Part shown: one piece after another, positions 34,089 to 43,490 of the stretch
How the letters are laid out: every line of letters begins with the position of its first letter
Numbering within the stretch: position 1 is the first letter of the stretch
Source of the DNA: Citrobacter arsenatis
GTDB taxonomy: Bacteria > Pseudomonadota > Gammaproteobacteria > Enterobacterales > Enterobacteriaceae
Reading direction: 5' to 3'
Assembly: GCF_004353845.1 (NCBI RefSeq)
Contig: NZ_CP037864.1
Location: forward strand, 2,914,001-2,978,000
DNA length: 64,000 nt
Made by a program: the position numbers and the translations under genes
The notes under the pieces: generated by a model
Seen by the model: only the letters and a program-made list of their open reading frames with translations
Database searches by the model: none
What the model was told of the DNA's origin: nothing

Positions 34089-35111
34089 ATGGCACTGACA
34101 AGACGGATGTTTGCCCAGCTTGTAGCATCTGCACTGCTGCTACGCCATCTTCCCGCCTTGGCGCAAACGCCGCTAACCGTTGCCGTTGGAGGCACGCCAG
34201 GACCGAATATAATCCAACGCGTAGTCAGCGCAGGCGCGCCCGCCGACATGCTGCTGCTGGCCGTCGCGCCGGAAAAACTGGTGGGGCTTTCCTCCTTTGA
34301 TTTATCTCACCAGAGTGCCATCCCGTTTCACGATGATATTCGGGCATTACCGAAACTGGGCAGACTGGCGGGTCGCGCCAGTACGCTCTCGCTTGAAGCG
34401 TTACTGGCGCTTAAACCCGACCTGGTTGTTGACTGCGGCAATGCCGATAAAACCTGGCTTTCTCAGGCCAGACAGGTGAGCGCGCAAACGCAAATTCCCT
34501 GGCTGTTGATCAACGGTGAACTGCGACGCTCCCCGGAACAGCTACTCGCCGCAGGTGAGGCGCTGGGCGTTGCTACACGTGCCAGAGCTCAGGCCAAACT
34601 GGCCCGTCAGTTTATCGATGAAGCGCTCATATTTTCCCACTCTCCCGCGGCAAAGCTGCGTTTTTATGCCGCACGCGGCGCCAGAGGACTTGAGACAGGT
34701 TTACAAGGTTCACTGCATACCGAAGCGGCAGAACTGCTGGGCTTACACAATGTGGCGCAAATCCCCGGGCGGCAGGGACTCACGCAGGTTTCAATGGAAA
34801 ATCTTCTGAGCTGGCAGCCCGATATTATTCTGGTGCAGGATGCCATGACGGCGCAGTACCTGCGTGAAGATCCGGTCTGGCAAGGGGTCAAAGCAGTTGC
34901 TGACCGACGCATTCTGTTTCTCAGTGGTCTGCCGTTTGGCTGGCTGGACGCACCTCCCGGCATCAACCGTTTACTGGGGCTACGCCGCCTGCATGCCTGG
35001 CTTGATCCGCAGGTTGATGCGAACTTTAAAACCGATATGCAGCGCTACAGCGAACTGTTCTGGCACACCACGCTAAGCGACGCACAGTATCAACGGCTGG
35101 TGACCGCCTGA
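34089..35111 (+). CDS. Tat-exported metal/metallophore-binding protein of an ABC importer
   Basis: 340 residues, BtuF/FecB-like periplasmic binding protein. The N-terminus LTRRMFAQLVASALLL has a twin-arginine motif, so export folded by Tat is likely; cleavage near ALAQ. Two alpha/beta lobes carry class III marks: MLLLAVAPEKLVGLSSFD, LEALLALKPDLVVDCG, and WQPDIILVQDAMT. No lipobox, so it is a soluble periplasmic protein. First gene of a six-gene operon. The ModE-type box just upstream suggests a molybdate, tungstate or oxyanion-complex ligand, comparable to MolA of Haemophilus. Confidence 0.85.
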   Translation: MALTRRMFAQLVASALLLRHLPALAQTPLTVAVGGTPGPNIIQRVVSAGAPADMLLLAVAPEKLVGLSSFDLSHQSAIPFHDDIRALPKLGRLAGRASTLSLEALLALKPDLVVDCGNADKTWLSQARQVSAQTQIPWLLINGELRRSPEQLLAAGEALGVATRARAQAKLARQFIDEALIFSHSPAAKLRFYAARGARGLETGLQGSLHTEAAELLGLHNVAQIPGRQGLTQVSMENLLSWQPDIILVQDAMTAQYLREDPVWQGVKAVADRRILFLSGLPFGWLDAPPGINRLLGLRRLHAWLDPQVDANFKTDMQRYSELFWHTTLSDAQYQRLVTA

Positions 35112-36097
35112 TGAGAACATCTACCCTCGGTTTTCTGATGATTGTAGCGGTAGTGCTTTGCGCGAGTGTCGCCGCGGTTTCTGGTGCTTATCGCCTGGAT
35201 GCACAGCAGGTCGTGAATCTTATTGCCGGTACAGATGGCGTCCCGATGCAGGACAAAATCGTCTTCTGGCAAATCCGTCTGCCGCGCATTCTGGCTGCAT
35301 TACTGCTCGGCGCGGCGCTGGCTGGCGCAGGAACCACCTATCAGGGTATGTTTCGCAACCCGCTGGTCTCACCGGACATTCTCGGCGTGGCGGCGGGAGC
35401 GGGTTTAGGTGCCTGTTTAGCAATCCTGCTAAGTTTACCGATTCTGTTTATTCAGTTGTATGCGTTCACAGGTGGTTTGTTAGTGGTCGCCGGCGTCTGG
35501 TTGATTACCCGGCAAGTCAAGCGTCACGACCCGGTGCTAACGCTGGTACTAGTCGGGATTGCGCTAGGTACGGTGTGCGGCGCGGGAATTTCGCTCATCA
35601 AAACGCTGGCCGACCCGTATACCCAGCTTCCATCCATCACCTTCTGGCTGCTCGGCGGTTTATCGACGATTACTCTACACGACCTGTGGTTCTCGGCACC
35701 GCTGATCTTCGCTGGACTGGTCCCGCTATTGCTGCTGCGCTGGCGCATGAACCTGCTCACCTTGTCGGATGATGAAGCACGATCGCTTGGGATCAACGTC
35801 TCCCGACTGCGGCTGGGACTGATCGTCTGCGCAACGTTAGTCACCGCCTGTACCGTCGCTATCGCGGGCATTATCGGCTGGATTGGGCTGGTTGTGCCGC
35901 ACATCGGCAGACTCATCAGTGGCAATAACCACCAGCAGTTGCTACCGGTGTCCATGGGGATCGGTGCCATTTTACTGCTACTCACTGACACCCTCGCCCG
36001 TACGCTGAGCAGCACGGAAATTCCGCTGGGGATCTTGACCGCATTTATTGGCGCACCGTTCTTTTTGCTGCTTTTACTGCGGGGAAGCCGCCCATGA
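35111..36097 (+). CDS. FecCD/BtuC-type ABC permease
   Basis: 328 residues with about ten membrane helices, FecCD family: IRLPRILAALLLGAALAGAG, MFRNPLVSPDILGVAAGAGL, LLGGLSTI, SLGINVSRLRLG, GIIGWIGLVVPHIGR. The PHIGR segment after the cytoplasmic coupling region is typical of BtuC/FhuB/MolB. It imports the ligand given by the binding protein. It starts on the last base of the preceding gene and overlaps the ATPase gene by four bases. Confidence 0.93.
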   Translation: MRTSTLGFLMIVAVVLCASVAAVSGAYRLDAQQVVNLIAGTDGVPMQDKIVFWQIRLPRILAALLLGAALAGAGTTYQGMFRNPLVSPDILGVAAGAGLGACLAILLSLPILFIQLYAFTGGLLVVAGVWLITRQVKRHDPVLTLVLVGIALGTVCGAGISLIKTLADPYTQLPSITFWLLGGLSTITLHDLWFSAPLIFAGLVPLLLLRWRMNLLTLSDDEARSLGINVSRLRLGLIVCATLVTACTVAIAGIIGWIGLVVPHIGRLISGNNHQQLLPVSMGIGAILLLLTDTLARTLSSTEIPLGILTAFIGAPFFLLLLLRGSRP

Positions 36098-36855
36098 CGT
36101 TATTAATCGTGCGCCACGCTTCGCTGGGATACCGCAGTCAACAGCCGGTATTACGCGATGTCTCATTTCAGGTTTCGCCCGGCTCCGTCTGTTGTCTGAT
36201 TGGGGCCAACGGCAGTGGAAAAACCACCTTGATGCGCACCATTCTCGGGGTTCTTCCCCCGCTTCACGGTGACATTCTGCTTGATGGCGTCGCGGTGAAT
36301 CATCTCAGCGATCGGCAACGCGCCGCAGCCATCGCCTGGGTTCCTCAGGCGCATGACGGCGCATTTGCCTTCAGCGCGTTGGACATGGTGATGATGGGAC
36401 TGGCCCCGCAACTGGCGGCATTTGCGGTTCCCGGAGCTAAAGAACGTGAAATTGCCCATCAACAGTTGGCGATACTGGGAATCTCTCACCTGGCGCCCCG
36501 GCGCTGGAACACTCTGAGCGGCGGAGAACGGCAACTGGTGTTAATTGCCCGCGCACTGGCGCAACGTCCGCGCCTTTTATTGCTGGATGAACCAGCTTCC
36601 AGTCTCGATTTTGGGCATCAAATCCGTCTGCTCGATACGCTGGTAACGCTGAAAAATTCGGGTGTGGCCCTGCTGATGTCGACCCATCATCCGCTGCATG
36701 CGCGGGCAATCGCCGACAGCGTAGTACGCGTCGAACCGAACGGTGAGGTGTCGCAGGGTCTTCCTGAACCCCAGCTCGCCACCAATCGCCTTGCTGCGCT
36801 GTATCACGTTACAACGTCACAAATAGCCCACCACCTCTTTGGCTCACACAATTAA
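36094..36855 (+). CDS. ABC transporter ATP-binding protein
   Basis: 253 residues. Walker A GANGSGKTT at 37-45, Q-loop VPQAHDG, signature LSGGERQLVLIARALAQ, Walker B LLLLDEPASSLD and H-loop STHHP. FecE/BtuD/MolC type, powering the permease encoded upstream. ATGA overlap with the permease gene shows coupled translation. Confidence 0.95.
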   Translation: MTLLIVRHASLGYRSQQPVLRDVSFQVSPGSVCCLIGANGSGKTTLMRTILGVLPPLHGDILLDGVAVNHLSDRQRAAAIAWVPQAHDGAFAFSALDMVMMGLAPQLAAFAVPGAKEREIAHQQLAILGISHLAPRRWNTLSGGERQLVLIARALAQRPRLLLLDEPASSLDFGHQIRLLDTLVTLKNSGVALLMSTHHPLHARAIADSVVRVEPNGEVSQGLPEPQLATNRLAALYHVTTSQIAHHLFGSHN

Positions 36856-36864
36856 GGAATAAAA

Positions 36865-37677
36865 ATGCTCATTGACGACATTGATTTTGCCGATCTTTAC
36901 CGTAAACAGTTACAACTGGCGAACAGAACCGAGAAAAAGCCAGAGCACTGGGATAAACGTGCGGAAAAGATGGCGGAGAATTGCGCCTCATTAACCGACA
37001 GCTATCTGCTGCAACTGCTGGGTAAAATCGACCTGAAAGGTGCAGAGTCGTTGTTTGATATGGGCTGCGGGCCTGGTACGGTCTCGCTAGCGCTGGCTAA
37101 AAAGATGCCAATAATTTACGGAGTAGATTACAGCCAGGGAATGCTGAGCGTAGCGGCCCGCCGCGCCGCACAAATGAACACCCGTCACGTACACTGGGTG
37201 CAACGGGCCTGGGAAGAGCACTGGGATGATTTACCCCAGTGCGATATCGCCGTCGCATCGCGCTCCACGCTGGTTGCCGATATGCGCCAAGCGATGACCA
37301 AACTGAATAATCAGGCCCGGCTGCGGGTTTATACCACGCATCTCGTCAGTTCATCTTTCGTTTCCCCCACCATTCAGCGTGCGTTGGGCCGCGAAGTGAT
37401 TGAGCTTCCCAACTACATCTATGCGCTTAATGTTCTGTATCAGATGGGGATCCATGCGCATGTTGATTTTATCCGTGGTCCCAACTGCCAGCAGGACAAT
37501 AGTACCTGGTCGCGTTTCCTGGAAAACGTGCGCTGGAGTATGGGTGAGTTGAGCGTCGACGAGATCGAACGTCTGGAAAACTGGTATCAGCAGCAGGATC
37601 CTCGTGCGATTGCCCCCGCCAGCCGTGACTGGGCGCTGATCTGGTGGGACAGCGTCCCGCAGGAGACTCTGAGATGA
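36865..37677 (+). CDS. Class I SAM-dependent methyltransferase of the metal-uptake operon
   Basis: 270 residues. Motif I FDMGCGPGT (64-72) with the following acidic residue in YGVDYSQGML define the SAM-binding Rossmann fold. The substrate is unknown. The gene sits inside a transport operon, 9 bp after the ATPase gene and overlapping modD by ATGA, so its product should act on the imported metal complex or on a small ligand for it. A conserved-looking segment RGPNCQQDNSTWSRFLENVR near the C-terminus is outside the usual fold and may shape the substrate pocket. It could equally modify a protein or nucleotide; nothing in the sequence decides this. Confidence 0.85.
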   Translation: MLIDDIDFADLYRKQLQLANRTEKKPEHWDKRAEKMAENCASLTDSYLLQLLGKIDLKGAESLFDMGCGPGTVSLALAKKMPIIYGVDYSQGMLSVAARRAAQMNTRHVHWVQRAWEEHWDDLPQCDIAVASRSTLVADMRQAMTKLNNQARLRVYTTHLVSSSFVSPTIQRALGREVIELPNYIYALNVLYQMGIHAHVDFIRGPNCQQDNSTWSRFLENVRWSMGELSVDEIERLENWYQQQDPRAIAPASRDWALIWWDSVPQETLR

Positions 37678-38531
37678 TCTACTTTTCGCAGGCGCAGATC
37701 GACGCGCTGCTGCTGGAAGATATCCAGGGCGGCGATCTGACTACCCGCGCACTGGGTATCGGCGCACAACCTGGTGTGATGGCGTTTTACCATCGCCAGG
37801 GTGGTTGCGTTAGTGGCACTGCCGTTGCCAGACAAATGCTTACCTCATTAGGGCTGACCGTCAGTGACAGGGTGGCCGATGGTGAACAGGTGAGTGCCGG
37901 GCAACGATTGATTTGCGCGCACGGAAATGCGGCGGCGCTGCACCAGGGCTGGAAAGCGGTACAAAATGTGCTGGAGTGGAGCTGTGGAGTTTCGGGCTAT
38001 CTTGAGAGCATGTTGAGCCAACTGCGTCAGCGCTATCCCGATGGACAGATAGCCTGCACCCGCAAAGCCATCCCCGGTACGCGTTTGCTGGCGACTCAGG
38101 CAATACTCGCCGCCGGAGGCATCATCCACCGGGGAGGATGCGCCGAAACGGTACTGCTGTTTGCTAATCACCGTCGTTTTCTGACCAACCCAGACGACTG
38201 GACAAGTGTTATTGCGCGCTTACGCAGTCATGCGCCAGAAAAAAAGATCGTCGTCGAAGCGGATACGCCAGCTGAAGCAATAGCCGCACTACGCGCCGCC
38301 CCCGATGTCCTGCAGCTCGACAAATTTACCCCTGAGCAAGCGACAGAAATTGCTCGTCTGGCCCCTTCTCTGGCCCCCCATTGCACGCTGGCGCTGACTG
38401 GCGGCATTACCCTCGCCTCGCTGGCGAGTTATCTCGACTGTGGCATCAGACTCTTTATCACCTCCGCGCCTTACTACGCTCCACCAGCGGATATCAAAGT
38501 AAGCCTGAGCCCGGACGCACGTGGCATATAA
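37674..38531 (+). CDS. modD: ModD, nicotinate-nucleotide pyrophosphorylase-like protein of molybdenum loci
   Basis: 285 residues, homologous to quinolinate phosphoribosyltransferase (NadC) and assigned to the ModD group by its opening (ALLLEDIQGGDLTTRALGIG) and body: KAVQNVLEWSCGVSGYL, ACTRKAIPGTRLLATQAILA, and GGIIHRGGCAETVLLFANH. NadC instead has TRKTTPGLR and a lysine/arginine set for quinolinate. ModD proteins occur in molybdate-uptake loci, but their reaction has not been established as far as I know. It starts within the stop of the methyltransferase gene (ATGA). With the ModE-type box this ties the operon to molybdenum or tungsten. Confidence 0.88.
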   Translation: MIYFSQAQIDALLLEDIQGGDLTTRALGIGAQPGVMAFYHRQGGCVSGTAVARQMLTSLGLTVSDRVADGEQVSAGQRLICAHGNAAALHQGWKAVQNVLEWSCGVSGYLESMLSQLRQRYPDGQIACTRKAIPGTRLLATQAILAAGGIIHRGGCAETVLLFANHRRFLTNPDDWTSVIARLRSHAPEKKIVVEADTPAEAIAALRAAPDVLQLDKFTPEQATEIARLAPSLAPHCTLALTGGITLASLASYLDCGIRLFITSAPYYAPPADIKVSLSPDARGI

Positions 38532-38554
38532 CATTAATAAATGGACTAAAAATA

Positions 38555-40525
38555 ATGAATTTCAACAAGAGTTGTCTTTACACAGCCCTGTCGTTTGCTT
38601 TCGCGCACAGTGCTTTTGCTGGGCAAGAAAGCGAAACTATGACCGTCTGGTCAAGCCCGGCCTCCGCGGCAACCACTACGGTGCTCGGCCAGGAAACCAT
38701 GCAACAGCTGGATAAACAAAACGTGGCGCAGGCGCTGAGCGTCGTCCCCGGCGTAGTATTGCAAAAGTCAGGCAATCGTAATGAACAGCAGGTGAAAGTG
38801 CGCGGGTTTGATAGCCGTCAGGTTCCCGTCTTTTTTGACGGTGTACCGGTGTACATCCCCTATGATGGCAACCTCGATTTAGGCCGTTTTCTGACATCCG
38901 ATATCGCTTCGGTTGAAGTCTCCAAAGGCTACTCCTCTCTGTTACAAGGGCCAAACCAGATGGGCGGCGCCATTAATATCACCACCAAAAAGCCCACCAA
39001 ACCCATTGAAGGTAGCATTGGCTATCGCCAGGGCTGAAGTCGTAGCAAAGACAACGCCCACGATATGCACGCTTCATTTGGTGCCAGTAACGATCTGGGT
39101 TACATCCAGCTCAGCGGCAGTCAGTTAAAGCAGGATTTCCTTGGCTTACCGCATGGCGTGGACAACCCGATTGCGGGCAGTCACGGCAAGATGACTAACT
39201 CTTCAGCCGATGACAAACGCGGCATTGTGAAGCTGGGCTTTACCCCTCGCGGCGATGACGAATATGTGCTGACCTATATTAATCAGGACGGTGAAAAAGA
39301 TAATCCGCCGTACGCCGGAACCAGCAGTCAGAAATCACGCTACTGGCAATGGCCGCAGTACGATAAAGAGAGCTATTACTATCAGGGAACCACGCACCTG
39401 GGCGACCGTTTTACCCTGAAAAGCCGTCTGTATCGCGACACCTTTGAAAATACGCTGATGATGTACAACTCGCTTGCCGACCTGAAAAATAAGAAAGGCA
39501 ACTATAGCCATTATTCGGACTACAGCGATGGCGCCGGCCTGCAGCTCGCTGCGGATATGCGTGAAAACGATCTGCTCTCTTTCGCCGTGAACTGGAAGGA
39601 TGATGTCCACCGCGAGAAAGGCGCACCGAATGCGGCTTATGACCGTTACGAGGACCGAACCTGGTCGATTGCCAGTGAATACCAGTGGGCAGCTGCGGAC
39701 AATGTCGATGTGGTGGCGGGTATAAGCTATGACTGGCGCGACAGTCTGGAAGGCAAAAAACACGAGAAAAACGGCAGCGTTACTCACTACCCTGACAACA
39801 ATCAATCTGCTTTTAACTGGCAGGTGATGACCAAATACCATTTTGAAAATTCAGACACGTTAGCGCTGTCTTACTCTGACAGAACGCGTTTCCCGACGTT
39901 AAAAGAGCGCTACACAACCTCAAAACCGGCCTATAACCAGGTAGCGCTGGTCAATCCGCAGCTTAAACCGGAACGTGCCCGCAGCGTGGATCTGACCTGG
40001 AATGGGTCACTTAGCCAGAACTGGGGATTCGAAGCCAGCGTGTATTACAACAGCATCAGCGACGCCATCCTTTCACACAACATTGATGCCGACACCATCC
40101 AGAACCAGAACAGTGGCCGGGTGGATTACACCGGTCTGGATGCCGGAGTTAAAGGTAAAGTCTTCGATATGCTGGACGTCGGTCTGAGCTACGGCCTTAT
40201 CCATGCAGACGTCAAACGCAGCGACATCGGCAAAATAACCGATTTGCCGACGCAAACCCTGACCGCATGGATGACGCTGAAACCATGGGATCCACTGAGC
40301 ATTACGCTGTCTGAAGAAGCCCGTTCGTCGAGCTATAGCAATAGCGACGGCTCGCAGAAAGCCGCTGGTTTCGCCATTACCCATTTACGCGCTGACTACA
40401 CCATCGGTCACGGGTTCAGCGTCAACGCGTCGGTCAATAACCTGTTCGATACGCAGTACGTTTATAGTGAAGGATTTATTGAAGAAGGCCGTAATTACTG
40501 GGCGGGGATAGAGTATAAGTTCTGA
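38555..40525 (+). pseudogene. TonB-dependent outer-membrane receptor with one in-frame TGA
   Basis: Would encode 656 residues but has a TGA at 39035-39037 (codon 161); the frame is open on both sides. Signal peptide MNFNKSCLYTALSFAFAHSA-FA, a TonB-box-like MTVWSS, plug domain (VAQALSVVPGVVLQKSGNRN, VKVRGFDSRQVPVFFDGVPV, GPNQMGGAINITTKKP) and a 22-strand barrel ending in NYWAGIEYKF with the C-terminal Phe. The stop falls at the plug-barrel join (GYRQG, stop, SRSKDN), where a Trp (TGG) or Arg (CGA) codon would be one base away. As it stands the receptor is broken, unless suppressed, or the base is an error. It is last in the operon and would bring the substrate across the outer membrane. Confidence 0.85.
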
Positions 40526-40540
40526 CTTAGCAATGCAGAG

Positions 40541-40564
40541 AAACGGCCCCCGCAGGGGCCGTTT
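40541..40564. terminator. Bidirectional terminator between the receptor gene and ymgE
   Basis: AAACGGCCCC, four-base loop CGCA, GGGGCCGTTT. A-rich on one side and T-rich on the other, it can serve both converging genes; it ends 3 bp from the ymgE stop. Confidence 0.85.
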
Positions 40565-40566
40565 GA

Positions 40567-40821
40567 TTAATCTCGCCGCACCAGTCGGAAGACACCCAGC
40601 ACAACAATCGCGCCGACCACGGCCACCAGGAAGCTGTGGAGATTAAACCCGCTGACATCGCCGCCGATACCAAACATCGTTGCCAGCCACCCACCGACCA
40701 CAGCACCGACAACACCGAGAATACAGGTCAGGATAAATCCACCGCCATCGCGCCCCGGCATAATCAGTTTGGCGATAACCCCCGCAATCAGACCAAAAAT
40801 AATCCAGGCAATAATTCCCAT
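40567..40821 (-). CDS. ymgE: YmgE, transglycosylase-associated-protein family membrane protein
   Basis: 84 residues from the ATG at 40821, with GAGGG upstream; a frame to 40860 is open but unsupported. Three hydrophobic segments with GLIAGVIAKLIMPGRDGGGF and GVVGAVVGGWLATMFG, the hallmark of the Tag/GlsB family of tiny inner-membrane proteins. Role uncertain; related genes respond to general stress. It sits next to ycgR as in E. coli. Confidence 0.92.
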   Translation of the reverse strand: MGIIAWIIFGLIAGVIAKLIMPGRDGGGFILTCILGVVGAVVGGWLATMFGIGGDVSGFNLHSFLVAVVGAIVVLGVFRLVRRD

Positions 40822-41022
40822 TTTCAGGCCCTCTTTCCAGTGAACGCACGCGCAAGACATTCTTGCGCCAGCCTTTAAAGTATAGGCAAACCATCGCTAT
40901 ATGCTGTTTTCACGCAGACTTAATTCATTGGCGTTGGTAAAAAATTTCATCCATTTGTATTAAGTTCCGTTGATTGATGCCGATAATCCAACGATAAACC
41001 AGGCATCCAGGAGTCATTAGGT

Positions 41023-41757
41023 GTGAGTAACTACAATGAGCAGTTCCTGAAGCAAAATCCGTTAGCAGTGTTAGGCGTACTTCGGGACTTAAATTCACAG
41101 CAGGTTCCACTGCGTATCTCCTGGGCGGGTGGCCAGTTCATCAGCAAAATACTGGCGGTCAGTCCGGACGAACTGATCATGGATTTTGGCAGTCAGGAAT
41201 GCGAAAACCAGGCCGTACAGCGAGCCAGCCAGATAACGATTATCGCCGAAACGCAGGGAGCCAAAGTGGAATTCACCCTGCCACAGCTTAAAAAAGGCGA
41301 ATACCAGCAGCTACCCGCATTTATCTCATCGTTGCCGCCTTCTCTGTGGTTCGTCCAGCGTCGGGAATATTTCCGCATCGGCGCGCCACTGCATCCCCCC
41401 TATCGCTGCACGGTAAAAATGCCGGACAACAGCACGCTGTGTTTTCGCTTATTCGATTTGTCGCTTGGCGGTATGGGCGGGTTATTAGAAACGGTAAAAC
41501 CAGAAGGACTGGTCGAAGGCATGCGCTTCTCGCAGGTTGAACTGAATATGGAGCAATGGGGGGTGTATAACGTTGACGCTCAGCTCATTTCCATTAGCGA
41601 ACGCAAAGTTATCGACAGTAAAAACGAAACCATTACCACTCCCCGCCTGAGCTTTCGTTTTCTCAACGTCGGCCCGGCGGTGGAGCGTAACTTACAGCGT
41701 ATTATTTTTTCCCTTGAGCGCGAAGCCCGGGAAAAGTCGAACAAAGTGCGCGATTAG
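41023..41757 (+). CDS. ycgR: YcgR, cyclic-di-GMP-dependent flagellar brake
   Basis: 244 residues with a GTG start at 41023 (SNYNEQFLKQNPLAVLGVLR follows), the E. coli length and start context. The N-terminal YcgR domain (1-110) is followed by a PilZ domain (about 115-240) with the c-di-GMP-binding RREYFR and DLSLGGMG motifs. Bound to c-di-GMP it contacts the flagellar motor and slows swimming. The stop is 11 bp from the converging emtA stop. Confidence 0.96.
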   Translation: MSNYNEQFLKQNPLAVLGVLRDLNSQQVPLRISWAGGQFISKILAVSPDELIMDFGSQECENQAVQRASQITIIAETQGAKVEFTLPQLKKGEYQQLPAFISSLPPSLWFVQRREYFRIGAPLHPPYRCTVKMPDNSTLCFRLFDLSLGGMGGLLETVKPEGLVEGMRFSQVELNMEQWGVYNVDAQLISISERKVIDSKNETITTPRLSFRFLNVGPAVERNLQRIIFSLEREAREKSNKVRD

Positions 41758-41768
41758 CATCACCTGAA

Positions 41769-42380
41769 TTACATCACATCCAGCGCTTGCTGAAGCTTCC
41801 AGATATAGCGCGGAGCCTGCGGCGCCGGATGATTGTCCGCAACATGTTCAATAAATTCATCCGGGCTGAGATCGTTGATCTTGTTGATGGCTTTCTTCCT
41901 GTCGGAAGAGAACGTTCGCAGCAGCGCGCCTGCACCGTTGGCATACGATACCACCAGCGCATATTGCATCACCTGCGGATCTTCGATCCCGGCCAGCGGC
42001 CCGGTCTCAAGAATGCTCAGGTAAGCGGCGCCCATCGAGATATTGCGCTCAGGGTTTTTCAGCTCGCTCGTCGACGGCTCACCGCTCCACCCCATGCGAC
42101 GATAAACATCGCGTCCTGAGGTAGAAGCTTTCAACTGCATCAGGCCAATCGCATTAGACTTACTGACCGCGTTCGGGTTACCACCTGATTCAATGGCGAT
42201 GATAGCGGTAATCAATTGTGGACTGACACCCCAGGCCGCACCGGCTTTTTCACTGATCGGCATCCATTGCATTGCGCGTTTAACCGGAACTTCAGCATTC
42301 CACGGCGGATTTTTGTAATCCTGTTTTGAACTACAGCCCGCAAGTAATACAACCAAAAAAGCAAACCATCTCAATTTCAC
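41769..42380 (-). CDS. emtA: Membrane-bound endolytic murein transglycosylase EmtA (MltE)
   Basis: 203 residues from the GTG at 42380, matching E. coli EmtA; the frame extends to 42506 but would displace the lipobox. Lipoprotein signal WFAFLVVLLAG-C with Cys16. Lysozyme-like SLT domain with catalytic Glu in IIAIESGGNPNAVS, then AIGLMQLKAST and YANGAGALLRTF. It cuts glycan strands internally in the outer-membrane-anchored position. Confidence 0.95.
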   Translation of the reverse strand: MKLRWFAFLVVLLAGCSSKQDYKNPPWNAEVPVKRAMQWMPISEKAGAAWGVSPQLITAIIAIESGGNPNAVSKSNAIGLMQLKASTSGRDVYRRMGWSGEPSTSELKNPERNISMGAAYLSILETGPLAGIEDPQVMQYALVVSYANGAGALLRTFSSDRKKAINKINDLSPDEFIEHVADNHPAPQAPRYIWKLQQALDVM

Positions 42381-42478
42381 GTCATCTATCCTTATAGCCG
42401 GAACCTGTCGCTGAGGTGACAACGACATACCTACGCGGCATGATATACATTTGGTTTTAGTTGTAGCAAGGAAATGCC

Positions 42479-43393
42479 ATGTCCCGGTTTCACTTAATTG
42501 CCCCATCGGGCTACTGTATCAACCAGCAGGCCGCCTTACGCGGACTTGCGCGTCTTACTGAGGCCGGTCATCAGGTCGACAATTCAGCGGTCATTACGCG
42601 CCGTTGCCAGCGTTTTGCGGGTACAGAGGCAGAACGTCTGGCTGATGTGAACTCGCTGGTAAATCTGAAAACGCCCGATACCATTGTGATGGCGGTACGC
42701 GGCGGCTATGGCGCGAGCCGTTTGCTGGAAGATATTGACTGGCAGGCGCTGACAGACCGCCAGCAACAAAACCCGCTGCTGCTGTGCGGGCACAGCGATT
42801 TTACGGCGATCCAGTGTGGTCTGCTGGCGCAAGGGAATGTGATTAGCTTCAGCGGCCCGATGCTGGCGGCTAACTTCGGCGCAGAGGAGATGAACGCCTT
42901 CACCGAGCACCATTTCTGGCAGGCTCTGCGCAATGCCCAATTTACCCTCGAATGGCAAGGTAACGGTCCACAGTGCGCAACCGAAGGAACGCTGTGGGGC
43001 GGAAACCTGGCGATGCTTATTTCGCTGATGGGTACGCCGTGGATGCCAGCTATCGACAACGGCATTTTGGTGCTGGAAGACATCAACGAGCATCCGTTTC
43101 GCATTGAGCGTATGCTGCTGCAGCTGTATCACGCGGGAATACTGGCCCGTCAAAACGCCATTATCCTCGGCAGTTTTAGCGGCAGCGCGCCTAATGATTA
43201 CGACGCAGGTTACAATCTGGATTCGGTGTGTGATTTTCTGCGCGCCAGGCTATCGGTTCCGTTGATCGACGGACTCGATTTTGGCCATGAACAGCGCACC
43301 GTCACCCTGCCGTTAGGAGCAAGCGCGGTGCTGAAAAATGACAAAAACGGCACTCAGCTCACCTTAAGTGGGCATCCGGTACTAAAATCGTAA
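42479..43393 (+). CDS. ldcA: Murein tetrapeptide L,D-carboxypeptidase LdcA
   Basis: 304 residues, S66 family. It removes the terminal D-alanine from recycled tetrapeptides in the cytoplasm. Nucleophile Ser in LLLCGHSDFTAIQ, with the Glu and His of the triad expected in LEDINEHPFRIERML and DGLDFGHEQRTV. It is divergent from emtA, another peptidoglycan-turnover gene. Confidence 0.96.
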   Translation: MSRFHLIAPSGYCINQQAALRGLARLTEAGHQVDNSAVITRRCQRFAGTEAERLADVNSLVNLKTPDTIVMAVRGGYGASRLLEDIDWQALTDRQQQNPLLLCGHSDFTAIQCGLLAQGNVISFSGPMLAANFGAEEMNAFTEHHFWQALRNAQFTLEWQGNGPQCATEGTLWGGNLAMLISLMGTPWMPAIDNGILVLEDINEHPFRIERMLLQLYHAGILARQNAIILGSFSGSAPNDYDAGYNLDSVCDFLRARLSVPLIDGLDFGHEQRTVTLPLGASAVLKNDKNGTQLTLSGHPVLKS

Positions 43394-43490
43394 AAAAAGC
43401 GGCTAAGAGGGCTAAGTAAAACGCTGTTTCTGTCGTTATTATGTTAGGGTTTATTAATACGAAACAGCGTAATTCAGGAGTAACCGAACG

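Noticed and set aside
39035..39037. TGA in the TonB receptor as a selenocysteine codon
   Set aside because: No hairpin of bacterial SECIS type is visible directly downstream and TonB receptors are not known selenoproteins; a nonsense mutation is simpler.
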